A stretch of DNA of 64,000 bases from Pelagibacterium flavum (GTDB lineage: Bacteria > Pseudomonadota > Alphaproteobacteria > Rhizobiales > Devosiaceae), in assembly GCF_025854335.1 (NCBI RefSeq), contig NZ_CP107716.1:3155001-3219000 (forward strand). The letters are read 5' to 3'. The notes under the pieces were generated by a model that worked only from the letters and a program-made list of their open reading frames with translations, was not told the origin of the DNA and searched no databases. This document shows, piece by piece, positions 27,468-36,577 of this stretch. Position 1 is the stretch's first letter. Each line of letters opens with the position of its first letter. A program made the position numbers and the translations under genes.

Positions 27468-27950
27468 TTACGATTTCGCTTCCGACTCCGGTCGCGGGCG
27501 CAGCACGTCGATTATCAGTGCAATGACGCCTATGCTGATGGCCATGTCGGCGATGTTGAATACATACGGGAAAAAGCTCAGCGAGAAAAAGTCGGCGACG
27601 GCACCATAAACCACGCGATCGATGGCGTTGGAGAGGGCGCCGCCAATGGCGAGAGCGATGCCGATGCGGGTGAGAAGGGAGTCTTCCTTGACCCACCACC
27701 AGCCCAGCGCGACCATAGCCAAGCCCATGACAACCAACAGCATTTCCGGCGCCATGCCGCCCATAAGGCCATAGGAGATGCCGGTGTTCCAGACGAGAGT
27801 GTAGTCGAAAAACGGAGCAACGTCGATGACTTCACCCCCTGTCCAGCCGGCCATATCGATCTGCAGATATTTGTGCAGGCGGTCGAAAATCAGGACGTCC
27901 ACCCCGAGGAAAAAACTCCACAGCACCGATGGCTTCATCAGGAAATTCAT
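27468..27950 (-). CDS. lspA: Lipoprotein signal peptidase (signal peptidase II)
   Basis: Aspartic membrane protease that removes signal peptides from prolipoproteins. The 160-residue product has four helices and both catalytic Asp motifs: [14 protein letters not shown] (about residues 110-123) and [11 protein letters not shown] (about 130-140). The N-terminal D-x-x-x-K pattern reads FDRLHKYLQ. It overlaps the ileS stop by four bases (ATGA), so it is translationally coupled to ileS, the classic ileS-lspA order. Confidence 0.95.
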   Translation of the reverse strand: MNFLMKPSVLWSFFLGVDVLIFDRLHKYLQIDMAGWTGGEVIDVAPFFDYTLVWNTGISYGLMGGMAPEMLLVVMGLAMVALGWWWVKEDSLLTRIGIALAIGGALSNAIDRVVYGAVADFFSLSFFPYVFNIADMAISIGVIALIIDVLRPRPESEAKS

Positions 27951-30928
27951 ACGCTAAGCCCTGCAGCCACCCGCTCGCGCATAGCCTGAGCGTCACGGGG
28001 AGTCAGATCGGGATATTCGGGGTCAGAACCGACCTCGGGCGAGACTTTCCATGAGCGAGCGCAACGGGTTCCCGCGGCTCTGGCAAAGGCCACCTGGACC
28101 CCCGGAACCTCGTCCAACTTGAAAAATTGCTCGTTCGAAAAGGCATGGGATTGAGTAGAAATAGCCGAGACAATGCACAATTCGGCGAGATCATGAGACT
28201 CGACCGCCTTGGCAAGCTCAGGATCGGTGATAGCGACTATGGGAGCGGCCTCAAGCGATGAGCCGATGACCTTGTTCTTGCGCTCGATTTCGAGCGCGCC
28301 GGTGACCACGCGGCGTACCGCACGGATCTTTGCCCATTTTGCCGCCAAGCCATCGTCGCGCCACTCTGAGGGGACCTCCGGGAAGGTGCGAGTGTGGACG
28401 GAAGACGTGTCGCCCGGGTTTCGCTCAAGCCAGACTTCTTCCATCGTGAAGACCAGCACCGGAGCCAGCCATGCGGTGAGGCATGAATAGAGCTGGTCAA
28501 GGACCGTCAGGGCCGCCTTGCGCTTTGTTGATGAGATCGGATCGCAATAGAGCGCGTCCTTGCGGATGTCGAAATAGAACGCCGAGAGTTCGAGATTCAT
28601 GAAGTTTGCGATGGTGTTGACCACACGCTTGTAGTCGTACGCCTTGTAGCCGGCGCGGACCTCGCCATCGAGGACGGCGAGACGGTGCAGGATGAGCTTT
28701 TCTAGCTCGGGCATGTCGGCGTGGGCCACCGCTTCCTCGGGCTTGTAATGGGCGAGATTTCCCAACAGCCAGCGGAAGGAATTGCGCATCTTGCGGTACA
28801 TCTCGACGGTGTTGGCCAGGATTTCATCGCCGATGCGGTGATCTTCGGCATAGTCGATGGTCGCCGCCCAGAGGCGCAGGATGTCGGCGCCGAACTTCTT
28901 GATGATGTCCTGGGGCGCAATGGTGTTGCCCAGTGATTTGGACATCTTGAAGCCGTTCTTGTCCATGGTGAAGCCATGAGTAAGGACGGATTCGTAAGGG
29001 GCAAAGCCGTTGGTGGCGCAGCTTTCGAGCAGCGAGGAGTGGAACCAGCCGCGATGCTGGTCGGAACCCTCGAGATACATCGAAGCCGGGAATTTCAGGT
29101 CCGGCCATTTTTCCTTGTTGCGCAAAACGAAGGAATGGGTCGAACCAGAGTCGAACCAGACATCGAGAATATCGGTGACCTTGGTCCAGTTTTCTGGGTC
29201 TGCGACATCATTGCCGAGGAAGCGCTGTTTGGCGTCTTCGGCGAACCATGCGTCGGCACCCTCGGTTTCGAAGGCGGCAACGATGCGGGCGTTGACGGCA
29301 TCGTTTTTAAGGATTTCGCCAGTTTCAGCATTGACGAACACGGTGATCGGCACGCCCCAGGCGCGCTGGCGCGAGAGCACCCAATCGGGGCGATCGGCGA
29401 TCATCGAGCGCAGGCGGTTCTGCCCGGCGGGGGGCACGAATTTGGTGGCGTCGATGGCGGTCAGGGCGCGGGTGCGCAGGGTGTCGTCCGCTCCCTTTCC
29501 AAGGTCCTTGTCCATATAGACGAACCATTGGGGGGTGTTGCGGAAGATAATGGGTTTTTTCGAGCGCCAGGAGTGGGGGTACTGGTGCTTGAGGCGGCCA
29601 CGGGCGAAGAGATTGTTGGCGGCGATGAGCGCGGTGATGACGCGCTGGTTGGCGTCGCCCTTCTTGCCCTTGTCGTCGATGATGCGCGCGGGTCCACCCT
29701 CGGCGTCGGGGCCAAAGCCGGGAGCGTCCTTGGTATAGAAACCGGCGTCGTCGACGGTGAAGGGGATTGACGTGTCGATGCCCTTTGCCGCGATAGCGCG
29801 ACCCTCAGCCATCCAGATTTCAAAGTCGTCTGCGCCATGGCCGGGCGCGGTATGGACAAAGCCAGTGCCGGCATCGTCGGTGACATGATCGCCATCGAGC
29901 AGGGGCACGAGGAAATCGTAACCGCCGCCGAAGCCGCGGAGGGGGTGATGGAGGGTCATGGCGCCGAGTTCATCGGCGGTGACGTCGGCAAGGCGCCTGA
30001 AGGCGAGTTTTGCCTTTGTCGCGCTTTCGGCGGCGAGGTTGTCGGCAAAGATCAGCTTTTCACCGGGCTGGGGGCCGAAATCGTTCTCGGCAGACTCCAC
30101 TTCGTAGAGGCCATAGGCGATGCGCGAGGAATAGGACACCGCGCGGTTGCCGGGGATAGTCCATGGGGTGGTGGTCCAGATGACAACAGACGCGTCCAAT
30201 AGCTTTTCCACCGGCGCCTTGTCGGCCCAATGCTGGGTAGCCACGGGAAACTTCACCCAGATCGCGTCGCTTTCATAATCCTGATATTCGATCTCGGCTT
30301 CGGCGAGCGCTGTCCGCTCGACGACCGACCACATGACGGGCTTACTGCCGCGATAGAGCTGGCCGGAGGCGGCAACTTTCATCAATTCGGACGCAATGGT
30401 GGCTTCGGCATCGAAGCTCATGGTGAGATAGGGATTGGCCCAATCGCCATTCACGCCCAGGCGCTTGAATTCCTCGCGCTGAGTATCCACCCATTGCTCG
30501 GCAAAGGTACGGCATTCGGCGCGGAATTCGTTGACCGGGACTTCATCTTTGCTGAGGCCCTTGGCCCGGTACTGCTCCTCGATCTTCCATTCGATGGGCA
30601 GGCCGTGGCAGTCCCAGCCGGGCACATAGGCAGAATTGTAGCCCAGCATCTGCATGGAACGCGACACAAGATCCTTCAATGTCTTGTTGAGCGCGTGGCC
30701 GATATGGATGTTGCCATTGGCGTATGGAGGGCCATCGTGGAGCGTGAATTTTTCACGTTCGCGGCTCTGCTCGCGCAGCATTTTGTAGAGGTCCATATCT
30801 TCCCAGCGCTTGAGCCATTCGGGCTCGCGCTGGGGCAGACCGGCCCGCATGGGGAAATCGGTCTGGGGCAGGAACAGAGTGTTTGAATAGTCGCGTTCGG
30901 TTGTCGCGCCTGTTTGCGTGTCGGTCAT
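27947..30928 (-). CDS. ileS: Isoleucyl-tRNA synthetase
   Basis: Class I synthetase charging tRNA-Ile, 993 residues. The HIGH motif appears in [16 protein letters not shown] (about residues 70-85), the editing domain carries [13 protein letters not shown], and KMSKS appears in [13 protein letters not shown] near residue 670. The C-terminal zinc-finger region is degenerate: the usual cysteine pairs are reduced to RCARSWK and [12 protein letters not shown], which keep at most one Cys. That pattern also occurs in other rhizobial enzymes as far as I know. Only a weak ribosome binding site precedes ATG 30928. Confidence 0.97.
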   Translation of the reverse strand: MTDTQTGATTERDYSNTLFLPQTDFPMRAGLPQREPEWLKRWEDMDLYKMLREQSREREKFTLHDGPPYANGNIHIGHALNKTLKDLVSRSMQMLGYNSAYVPGWDCHGLPIEWKIEEQYRAKGLSKDEVPVNEFRAECRTFAEQWVDTQREEFKRLGVNGDWANPYLTMSFDAEATIASELMKVAASGQLYRGSKPVMWSVVERTALAEAEIEYQDYESDAIWVKFPVATQHWADKAPVEKLLDASVVIWTTTPWTIPGNRAVSYSSRIAYGLYEVESAENDFGPQPGEKLIFADNLAAESATKAKLAFRRLADVTADELGAMTLHHPLRGFGGGYDFLVPLLDGDHVTDDAGTGFVHTAPGHGADDFEIWMAEGRAIAAKGIDTSIPFTVDDAGFYTKDAPGFGPDAEGGPARIIDDKGKKGDANQRVITALIAANNLFARGRLKHQYPHSWRSKKPIIFRNTPQWFVYMDKDLGKGADDTLRTRALTAIDATKFVPPAGQNRLRSMIADRPDWVLSRQRAWGVPITVFVNAETGEILKNDAVNARIVAAFETEGADAWFAEDAKQRFLGNDVADPENWTKVTDILDVWFDSGSTHSFVLRNKEKWPDLKFPASMYLEGSDQHRGWFHSSLLESCATNGFAPYESVLTHGFTMDKNGFKMSKSLGNTIAPQDIIKKFGADILRLWAATIDYAEDHRIGDEILANTVEMYRKMRNSFRWLLGNLAHYKPEEAVAHADMPELEKLILHRLAVLDGEVRAGYKAYDYKRVVNTIANFMNLELSAFYFDIRKDALYCDPISSTKRKAALTVLDQLYSCLTAWLAPVLVFTMEEVWLERNPGDTSSVHTRTFPEVPSEWRDDGLAAKWAKIRAVRRVVTGALEIERKNKVIGSSLEAAPIVAITDPELAKAVESHDLAELCIVSAISTQSHAFSNEQFFKLDEVPGVQVAFARAAGTRCARSWKVSPEVGSDPEYPDLTPRDAQAMRERVAAGLSV

Positions 30929-31045
30929 AAGAACTCGCGGAAATCTTCAGTCATGAGATCGGGACCGCTTTTAACAGCGGACCGGCGGAAAAGTCGATGG
31001 GTTTGCGGCATAGCACGAAGTGATCACGGCGTCTGAGCGGACTAG

Positions 31046-31066
31046 ATCCCGGCTCAAGGCCGGGAT
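31046..31066. repeat. Short palindrome in the ribF-ileS gap
   Basis: ATCCCGGC and GCCGGGAT pair around a five-base loop. The sequence closely resembles the small palindromic repeat built on ATCCCGG...CCGGGAT that is scattered through many alphaproteobacterial genomes. It sits in the 169-base gap between ribF and ileS and has no T tail, so I do not call it a terminator. Confidence 0.5.
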
Positions 31067-31097
31067 GCCGGCTGCGGCGTGCTGCACCGAACGCGAT

Positions 31098-32093
31098 TTA
31101 GCCGACGGACCCATCGACAAAGCCCAGGGCGGCGTCCAGCTCGGAGAGCGGGCGGGCCTGGGCGGTGATAATTCGCGCTGCCGCCGTATCCTTGTCCATC
31201 TGCGCTATGAGCGGTGTGAGACCATCGAATGTCATCTGCCCCCGGATAAAGCCGAGCAGGGCGATGTCGAGAGCCTTGCCATAGATGGTGCGGTCGAAAT
31301 CGAAAATGAAGGTCTCGAAGGGCGGACGCGTATTGTCGAACATTGGCTTGCCATAGGCGGCAATACCATCGAATAGCTCGCCATCGAGCCGGACCCTGAC
31401 GGCATAAACCCCTTGCGCGAGCCCGAAGGTCTGGGGAACGACCATATTGGCGGTGGGATAGCCCAGGTCGCGGCCGCGTTTGTCGCCTTCGATCACCGTG
31501 CCGGAAAAGAAGTGGTGGTAGCCCAGAAGGGAGTTGGCAGTCACGATATTGCCGCCAGCAAGCGCATCGCGGACGCGAGATGATGATACAGGCTCAATGC
31601 CGTCATCGAGCATGTCGCAGATCTCGACCGAAAAGCCGTGCTGCTCGCCTTGGGCCAGAAGAAAATCGGGCGTACCCGCCCTGCCCTTGCCGAAATGAAA
31701 ATCGGCACCGACCACCACGCCGGAAACCTCGAGCGCTTCGAGCAGGTAGCGCGCAACAAATTCGCTTGCTTCCACGGAAGCCAGATCGCGGGAGAATTCC
31801 ATGAAGGCCACAGCATCAAAGCCCAGCGCCGCGACGAGGCTCGCCTTTTGATCGGCATAGGTCAGACGATACAGAAAGGGGTTTGGCGCAAAGACATCGC
31901 GCGGATGGGGCTCGAAGGTCAGGACCAGTGCCGGCAGACCCTTTTTTTCCGCCATGGCGCGGGCGGTGGCAAAAACCTGCTGATGGCCGCGGTGGCACCC
32001 ATCGAAATTGCCGATGGCCACGACACCGCCCTTGAGAGCTGTCGGAACGGCCGAAAGGCCGTCGAGTCGGGCGAAGGTCTTGCCTGCGGTCAT
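31098..32093 (-). CDS. ribF: Bifunctional riboflavin kinase / FAD synthetase
   Basis: Makes FMN and then FAD from riboflavin. In the 331-residue protein the N-terminal nucleotidyltransferase domain has GNFDGCHRGHQQVFATAR (about residues 26-43) and TFEPHPRDVF, then SSSRVRDALAGG near residue 170; the C-terminal riboflavin kinase domain has GDKRGRDLGYPTANM near 200 and the FIFDFDRTIYG stretch near 270. Frame and sequence upstream of ATG 32093 overlap the neighbouring methyltransferase and lack family similarity, so I exclude them. Same strand as ileS. Confidence 0.94.
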   Translation of the reverse strand: MTAGKTFARLDGLSAVPTALKGGVVAIGNFDGCHRGHQQVFATARAMAEKKGLPALVLTFEPHPRDVFAPNPFLYRLTYADQKASLVAALGFDAVAFMEFSRDLASVEASEFVARYLLEALEVSGVVVGADFHFGKGRAGTPDFLLAQGEQHGFSVEICDMLDDGIEPVSSSRVRDALAGGNIVTANSLLGYHHFFSGTVIEGDKRGRDLGYPTANMVVPQTFGLAQGVYAVRVRLDGELFDGIAAYGKPMFDNTRPPFETFIFDFDRTIYGKALDIALLGFIRGQMTFDGLTPLIAQMDKDTAAARIITAQARPLSELDAALGFVDGSVG

Positions 32094-32199
32094 ATCGTCT
32101 GGATCGTTCGTCGCGCTTCCGAAACGGAAGGATTGGGTGAGGCCAATTGAAGTCGCGCGGAAATTGCCTTTTTGTGATCCCGATTGCAAGGGCCGAGGA

Positions 32200-32790
32200 T
32201 CAGGCCATTCGGCCAATATAGCGCCAAGCGTGCGCGGGACGCGGCTCGGCTGTAGCGGGTTCGCCGAAATCGATGAGCGGATAGGTGCCTATGGACAGCA
32301 TACGGTCGCGCGGCAAGTGCTCGCGTCCGATGTCTCCGACATAGATTTGGCGCTTTTCGCTCAGGCAGCGATCAAGGAACGCCACGACGCGTCTGGCGAA
32401 TGCGGCTTTATAAAAAAGGTCGCCCACGAGAATGACTTCCTGTGCAGGCACCGGGCCGTCGAGAAGGTCGGCAAGCGAGGTCTGGATGGAGACGGAATTG
32501 AGCGCGGCACTAAGTCTTGCCGCAACGATGGCGTTGGGGTCGGTATCGCAGGCAAGAACACGATTGGCCCCTCTCATGGCCGCCGCGATGGCCACCAGGC
32601 CAGAGCCCGTTCCCAAATCGAGGACGGTGCGCCCCGAGACGATTTGGGGATTGGTCATGATGTGCATGGCCAGCACAAGCCCGCCTGGCCAGCACCAGGC
32701 CCAATAGGGCGGCACACCGTCGCGCGCCAGTTTCCAAACCCCGCTTTGCGGGACGGCGAGGTGCAACCGGATGTCAGGCAGCCCCGGCAC
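32200..32790 (-). CDS. ETFB lysine methyltransferase-like class I SAM methyltransferase
   Basis: A 196-residue (or slightly longer) methyltransferase. Motif I is VLDLGTGSGLVAIAAAMRGA (about residues 56-75), followed by ACDTDPNAIVAARL and the post-I VGDLFYKAAF. The N-terminal region PPYWAWCWPGG is typical of the ETFB-KMT/protein-lysine methyltransferase branch. GTG 32790 is the only ordinary start in frame, yet family similarity seems to continue upstream (FIAKNLP...). The frame is open to the upstream stop, and an ATA at 32833-32835 has GAGAGG six bases before it, so a non-canonical start is possible. It follows the HAD gene closely. Confidence 0.8.
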   Translation of the reverse strand: MPGLPDIRLHLAVPQSGVWKLARDGVPPYWAWCWPGGLVLAMHIMTNPQIVSGRTVLDLGTGSGLVAIAAAMRGANRVLACDTDPNAIVAARLSAALNSVSIQTSLADLLDGPVPAQEVILVGDLFYKAAFARRVVAFLDRCLSEKRQIYVGDIGREHLPRDRMLSIGTYPLIDFGEPATAEPRPAHAWRYIGRMA

Positions 32791-32845
32791 GGGAGCGACG
32801 GGAAGATTTTTCGCAATGAAGTGCGTCGTGTCTATCTTGCGCCTC

Positions 32846-33709
32846 TCACCAGACCAGACGCGGCATGAACCCGATCATATTGGCGCGCGAGACGGAGACG
32901 AAATCGGAGACCCGGCGGGCCGGTGGATCGTTGAAGGCATCGAGTTCGGCGGCGTGAATCGAGCCGGTTATGAACAGAAGGTCGATGCCGAATTGGGCGG
33001 CGCCCATGGCATCGGTGCGTACGGAATCTCCGATGGCAAGGATCTGGCTTTTTGCGAATCGCTGCCCGGCCGCCTCGTCGGCCAGCGCCTTGGTCTGCTC
33101 GTAGATGGGATTGTAAGGCTTACCCGCCATCATCACCCTGCCGCCGATGTCTTCATAGGCATCGGCCAGCGCACCTCCACAATAGACGATCCGGTCTCCT
33201 TCTTCGACGACCTTGTCGGGATTGGCGCATATCAGCGGCAGATTGCGCGATTTCCAGATGGCCATGCGGTCCAGGTAATCGTCGGGGGTGTCGTCATCGG
33301 TATCGAGATCTGTGACGACCACGGCGGTTGCCTCTTCGTCCGAGCCGAAGGTGAGATCGAGCCCCTCAAACAGCACGTCATCGACGGAGGGGCCGACGCG
33401 GGCCACAGTCCTACCCCGCCAGTTTTCCAGCAAGGTGCGGGTGGCATCGCCAGAAGACACCAGAGCATCATAAGCGTCACGCGGGATGCCCATAGCATCG
33501 AGCTGGGCGATGATTGAGTTTCCGGGGCGCGGGGCATTGGTTATGAGCACAACCCGACCGCCGCTCGCGCGGAATTGGCTCAGCGCTTCGACGGCACCCC
33601 AGTGCGGGGTCACGCCGTTATGGAGCACGCCCCAGACGTCGGAGAGCACAGCCTTATAGCGTGTGGCGAGATTGGAAAGACCGGGAGTGGGGCCGGCAAG
33701 GGCGGGCAT
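32846..33709 (-). CDS. TIGR01459 family HAD-type hydrolase
   Basis: HAD superfamily class IIA (NagD-like) phosphatase, 287 residues. Motif I is LSDVWGVLHNGV (about residues 22-33), motif II LITNAPR (about 55-61), motif III AGKPYNPIYE near 195, and motif IV AIGDSVRTDAMGA near 223. The first motif has DVWG, with the nucleophile Asp at about position 24 and a Trp in the place of a second Asp-proximal residue, as in the TIGR01459 family. Substrate unknown. It is the upstream member of a minus-strand run with the methyltransferase, ribF and ileS. Confidence 0.9.
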   Translation of the reverse strand: MPALAGPTPGLSNLATRYKAVLSDVWGVLHNGVTPHWGAVEALSQFRASGGRVVLITNAPRPGNSIIAQLDAMGIPRDAYDALVSSGDATRTLLENWRGRTVARVGPSVDDVLFEGLDLTFGSDEEATAVVVTDLDTDDDTPDDYLDRMAIWKSRNLPLICANPDKVVEEGDRIVYCGGALADAYEDIGGRVMMAGKPYNPIYEQTKALADEAAGQRFAKSQILAIGDSVRTDAMGAAQFGIDLLFITGSIHAAELDAFNDPPARRVSDFVSVSRANMIGFMPRLVW

Positions 33710-33729
33710 GGGCGTTCCTTGATTTGTGG

Positions 33730-34962
33730 TTATCGCGCGACGGCCCGGCGCAGATCGTCATCGCCCTCGTCGCGCAGATCGGGCCGCAAGGGTCCGGCTT
33801 CACCCATAACCGGGCCTTGCGCAAGCTTTATGCCATCATCAAGCAGCGCAAGGATTTCGCTCTCACTTTCAAGGTCGGTAATAACGAGATTGATGCCGAA
33901 GCGCTTGATATAGTCGTTGATGTCGGATGAGTGGAAATCGGTCAGCGTGGCGGGCGATTTGAGGAAAGCGTGGGCGCTGGCTTCTATATAGCGCACGCCC
34001 TTTTCGGCAAGGCCGCCAAAATCCAGACGGAGCGTCGTCGCATTGCGCAAGGCGACGGACACGCCCTGTTGCACAAGGCTGGCCAGCCCATCGGATTCAG
34101 GGCGCGACAGGTGGGTCCAATCCTCATAATCGAGCGCAAAGACGATATCGGAATTGATGGCGCGATTGGCGGCAAGAAGGCTCAAGGTCTGATCGAGCGC
34201 CGGCTTGTCGCCGAGGCTGGCGGGGGAAATATCGATCAGGAGGCGGACCGGATCGCCGTTTAGACGGGCGCGCCGGACGATGCGGATACCCTCTTCGGCG
34301 CAGATGCGATCGATGCGGCGGAGGACAACCGTGCCCTCGCCGGTGGGGATGGGCATATATTGTGGTGGATCGACCAACTGGCGCCCCTCGATTTGCAGGC
34401 GCGGCACCATATCGAAGGCGTGGGTCTTGCGCTGGGGGAGCGTTAGGATGGGGCGGACGTGGTGAATTAGCCGTCCTTCATCGAGGGCGCGTTTGACTTC
34501 GTCGAGTGCAATGGTTGGGACGCGGCGGGCTTCGGAGTGACCGGTTGGTCTGCGGTCGTCTTTGGCGGCCGGAGCGGAGGCTGCCTGGGCGGTTTCGAGA
34601 TCAGACACCGCCTCGGCGACCTGGCGGACGACGGTGCCCAGAACGCTCATATCGGCCTCGATGACATCTAGGCGTGAGCCGAGTTCGAGATCGACGAGGG
34701 CATTTACACGCTGACTGAGGACCTGGCCCGCCTTGGCATCGGTGGCCAGAAGGCGCCCCATTTCCTCGACGCCCTGTTCGAGTCGCCGGAAGGCGCGGCG
34801 GCGGGCTTTGCGCTCCTCGACCATCACGCCTCCCAGCGCTATGGCAAGCGCCAGAAGCCCCGCTTCAATAGGGGTGAAGCCGAGGGCGAAATAGGCCGCT
34901 GCGCCAATGGCGGCGCCGCAGACTCCAACAAAAATCAACACCAGATTTTGCACCCGGCTCAA
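33730..34962 (-). CDS. Degenerate EAL-domain membrane protein
   Basis: A 410-residue protein. Two hydrophobic helices (LVLIFVGVCGAAIGAAAYFA and the next about residues 29-47) anchor it, a probable coiled coil spans about 50-120, and the C-terminal 260 residues have the fold of an EAL c-di-GMP phosphodiesterase. However, the EAL signature is replaced by FDMVPRLQ, the metal-binding Asn segment reads LLIDISP, and the DDFGTG loop reads LRLDFGGL. It is therefore unlikely to hydrolyse c-di-GMP and may bind it or act by protein contact. It is the first gene of a minus-strand group ending in ileS. Confidence 0.8.
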   Translation of the reverse strand: MSRVQNLVLIFVGVCGAAIGAAAYFALGFTPIEAGLLALAIALGGVMVEERKARRRAFRRLEQGVEEMGRLLATDAKAGQVLSQRVNALVDLELGSRLDVIEADMSVLGTVVRQVAEAVSDLETAQAASAPAAKDDRRPTGHSEARRVPTIALDEVKRALDEGRLIHHVRPILTLPQRKTHAFDMVPRLQIEGRQLVDPPQYMPIPTGEGTVVLRRIDRICAEEGIRIVRRARLNGDPVRLLIDISPASLGDKPALDQTLSLLAANRAINSDIVFALDYEDWTHLSRPESDGLASLVQQGVSVALRNATTLRLDFGGLAEKGVRYIEASAHAFLKSPATLTDFHSSDINDYIKRFGINLVITDLESESEILALLDDGIKLAQGPVMGEAGPLRPDLRDEGDDDLRRAVAR

Positions 34963-35114
34963 AGCCCCCCGCGGGAATCAAATTCGGCTTTCATTTAAAG
35001 GTTTACCACTCCCGCGTCCGACTAAAAAGCGGGCGCGCCAACCCTTTGTTTACCCTAATGGATTGATAGTGCCAGCAAGAGTAGAGCCTTCATCTGGCAA
35101 GGAGAAGCCGCCTG

Positions 35115-36527
35115 ATGCGTGATGGAACCCCGTCGGACGCAGATGTGAATCTGTTGCTGATCGAGTGTTCGCCCGAGCGGGCGCGCGCCACCATGTCGGC
35201 CATTTATGCCCAATGGGGGCAAGGAATCACGCTCGTGCACTGCACAAGTGGGCAGCAGGCCATGCGCAATCTCAAGGCACAACGCTTCGACGTGCTTCTG
35301 GCGGAAACCGGGAGCCTGGAGGGGCTAGGGGGCGGCCAGGAAGCTGCGTTCGGTGCTCTGGCGGCGGCGTCCGATGATGCGCTGATCATTGCACTTTCCG
35401 ATGGCGGATCGGTGTCGCTGGCGGTTGCCGCAATGCGGGCCGGTGCGCACGATTATCTTCCCTTACCGGTCTCAGGACCTGTTCTGGCGGCAAGGCTGGG
35501 CGAGCTCGGCCAGCGCCACGGCAAGGCGCGCGCCATGGTGTGCGACACGCTGGTCGAAAAACATCCTGATTTTGAAGGGTTCGTGGGAACGACGCCACAA
35601 ATGCAGGCGATCTACGACCAGATTTTGCGGATCGCGCCGTCGGCGGCACCGGTGTTCATCACCGGGGAGAGCGGGACGGGCAAGGAAGTGACGGCCGAAG
35701 CCCTGCACAAGCGCAGCCCGCGCGCCAAGAAGCGCTTCATTGCGATCAATGCCGGCGCCATCCCGCGCGAACTTATGGAATCCGAAGTGTTCGGGGCGGT
35801 CAAAGGCTCCTATACGGGTGCCCACGAAGACCGCAAGGGCGCCATCGAAATGGCTGATGGCGGCACGCTGTTTCTCGATGAAGTGGGGGAAATGGACCTT
35901 GCCCTGCAGTCGAAACTGCTGCGTTTTTTGCAGACGGGGACGATCACCCGGGTTGGGGAGTCGGTGGCGCGACCGGTCGATGTGCGGGTAATATGCGCGA
36001 CCAATCGCAATCCGATGCAATTGGTAAGCGAAAAGAAGTTCCGCGAGGACCTGTTCTATCGCCTGCATGTGCTGCCCATTCATTTGCCGCCCCTGCGGCA
36101 GAGACCGGGCGACATCATGCCACTGGCGCAAAGCTTTCTGGCCTCGTTTGCCAAGGAAGAGGGCAAGGGGTTCGTGGGATTTGCGCCCGATGTCGCGGAC
36201 CTGTTCGTCGCCCGCGAATGGCCGGGCAATGTTCGCCAGCTGCAAAATCTGGTGCGCCGCATCGTCGTAATGTTCGATGGGGGAATGGTGACCTCGCAGA
36301 TGGCGATGGCTGCCGACATCGAGTCACGGGATGCCTATGACGTCTCAGTCATCTCGACCGGGCCCCTACCCGACATTCTGCCCATGTGGCAGCAGGAGCA
36401 AAAGATCATCGAGGACGCGCTAGGGGCTTTCGGCGGCAACATCGCCCGCGCCGCCGCGGCGCTGGAAATCAGCCCTTCGACGATCTACCGCAAGCGACTG
36501 GGGTGGGAGCGGGCCGGCGCTGCCTAG
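35115..36527 (+). CDS. Sigma-54-dependent regulator with non-phosphorylatable receiver
   Basis: A 470-residue NtrC-family protein. Residues 10-135 form a receiver-like domain in which the phospho-acceptor Asp is Glu64 (FDVLLAETG) and the Lys-Pro pair is Leu-Pro. The AAA+ domain is intact: Walker A GESGTGKEVTAEAL, Walker B LFLDEVGEMDL, and the arginine finger region. The sigma-54 contact loop reads GSYTGA (residues 231-236) instead of GAFTGA. A C-terminal Fis-type HTH has IARAAAALEISPSTIYRKRL. GGAGAAG precedes the ATG by about ten bases. Target genes unknown; divergent from the EAL-like gene. Confidence 0.9.
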   Translation: MRDGTPSDADVNLLLIECSPERARATMSAIYAQWGQGITLVHCTSGQQAMRNLKAQRFDVLLAETGSLEGLGGGQEAAFGALAAASDDALIIALSDGGSVSLAVAAMRAGAHDYLPLPVSGPVLAARLGELGQRHGKARAMVCDTLVEKHPDFEGFVGTTPQMQAIYDQILRIAPSAAPVFITGESGTGKEVTAEALHKRSPRAKKRFIAINAGAIPRELMESEVFGAVKGSYTGAHEDRKGAIEMADGGTLFLDEVGEMDLALQSKLLRFLQTGTITRVGESVARPVDVRVICATNRNPMQLVSEKKFREDLFYRLHVLPIHLPPLRQRPGDIMPLAQSFLASFAKEEGKGFVGFAPDVADLFVAREWPGNVRQLQNLVRRIVVMFDGGMVTSQMAMAADIESRDAYDVSVISTGPLPDILPMWQQEQKIIEDALGAFGGNIARAAAALEISPSTIYRKRLGWERAGAA

Positions 36528-36577
36528 CCATGCCCAGGTTCTATGGGCATTTCGAGCGCAGTAGCCTTCACTACCGC

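Noticed and set aside
29837..30886. Plus-strand frames opposite ileS
   Set aside because: Gly- and Glu-rich antisense shadows of a gene with clear class I synthetase motifs.
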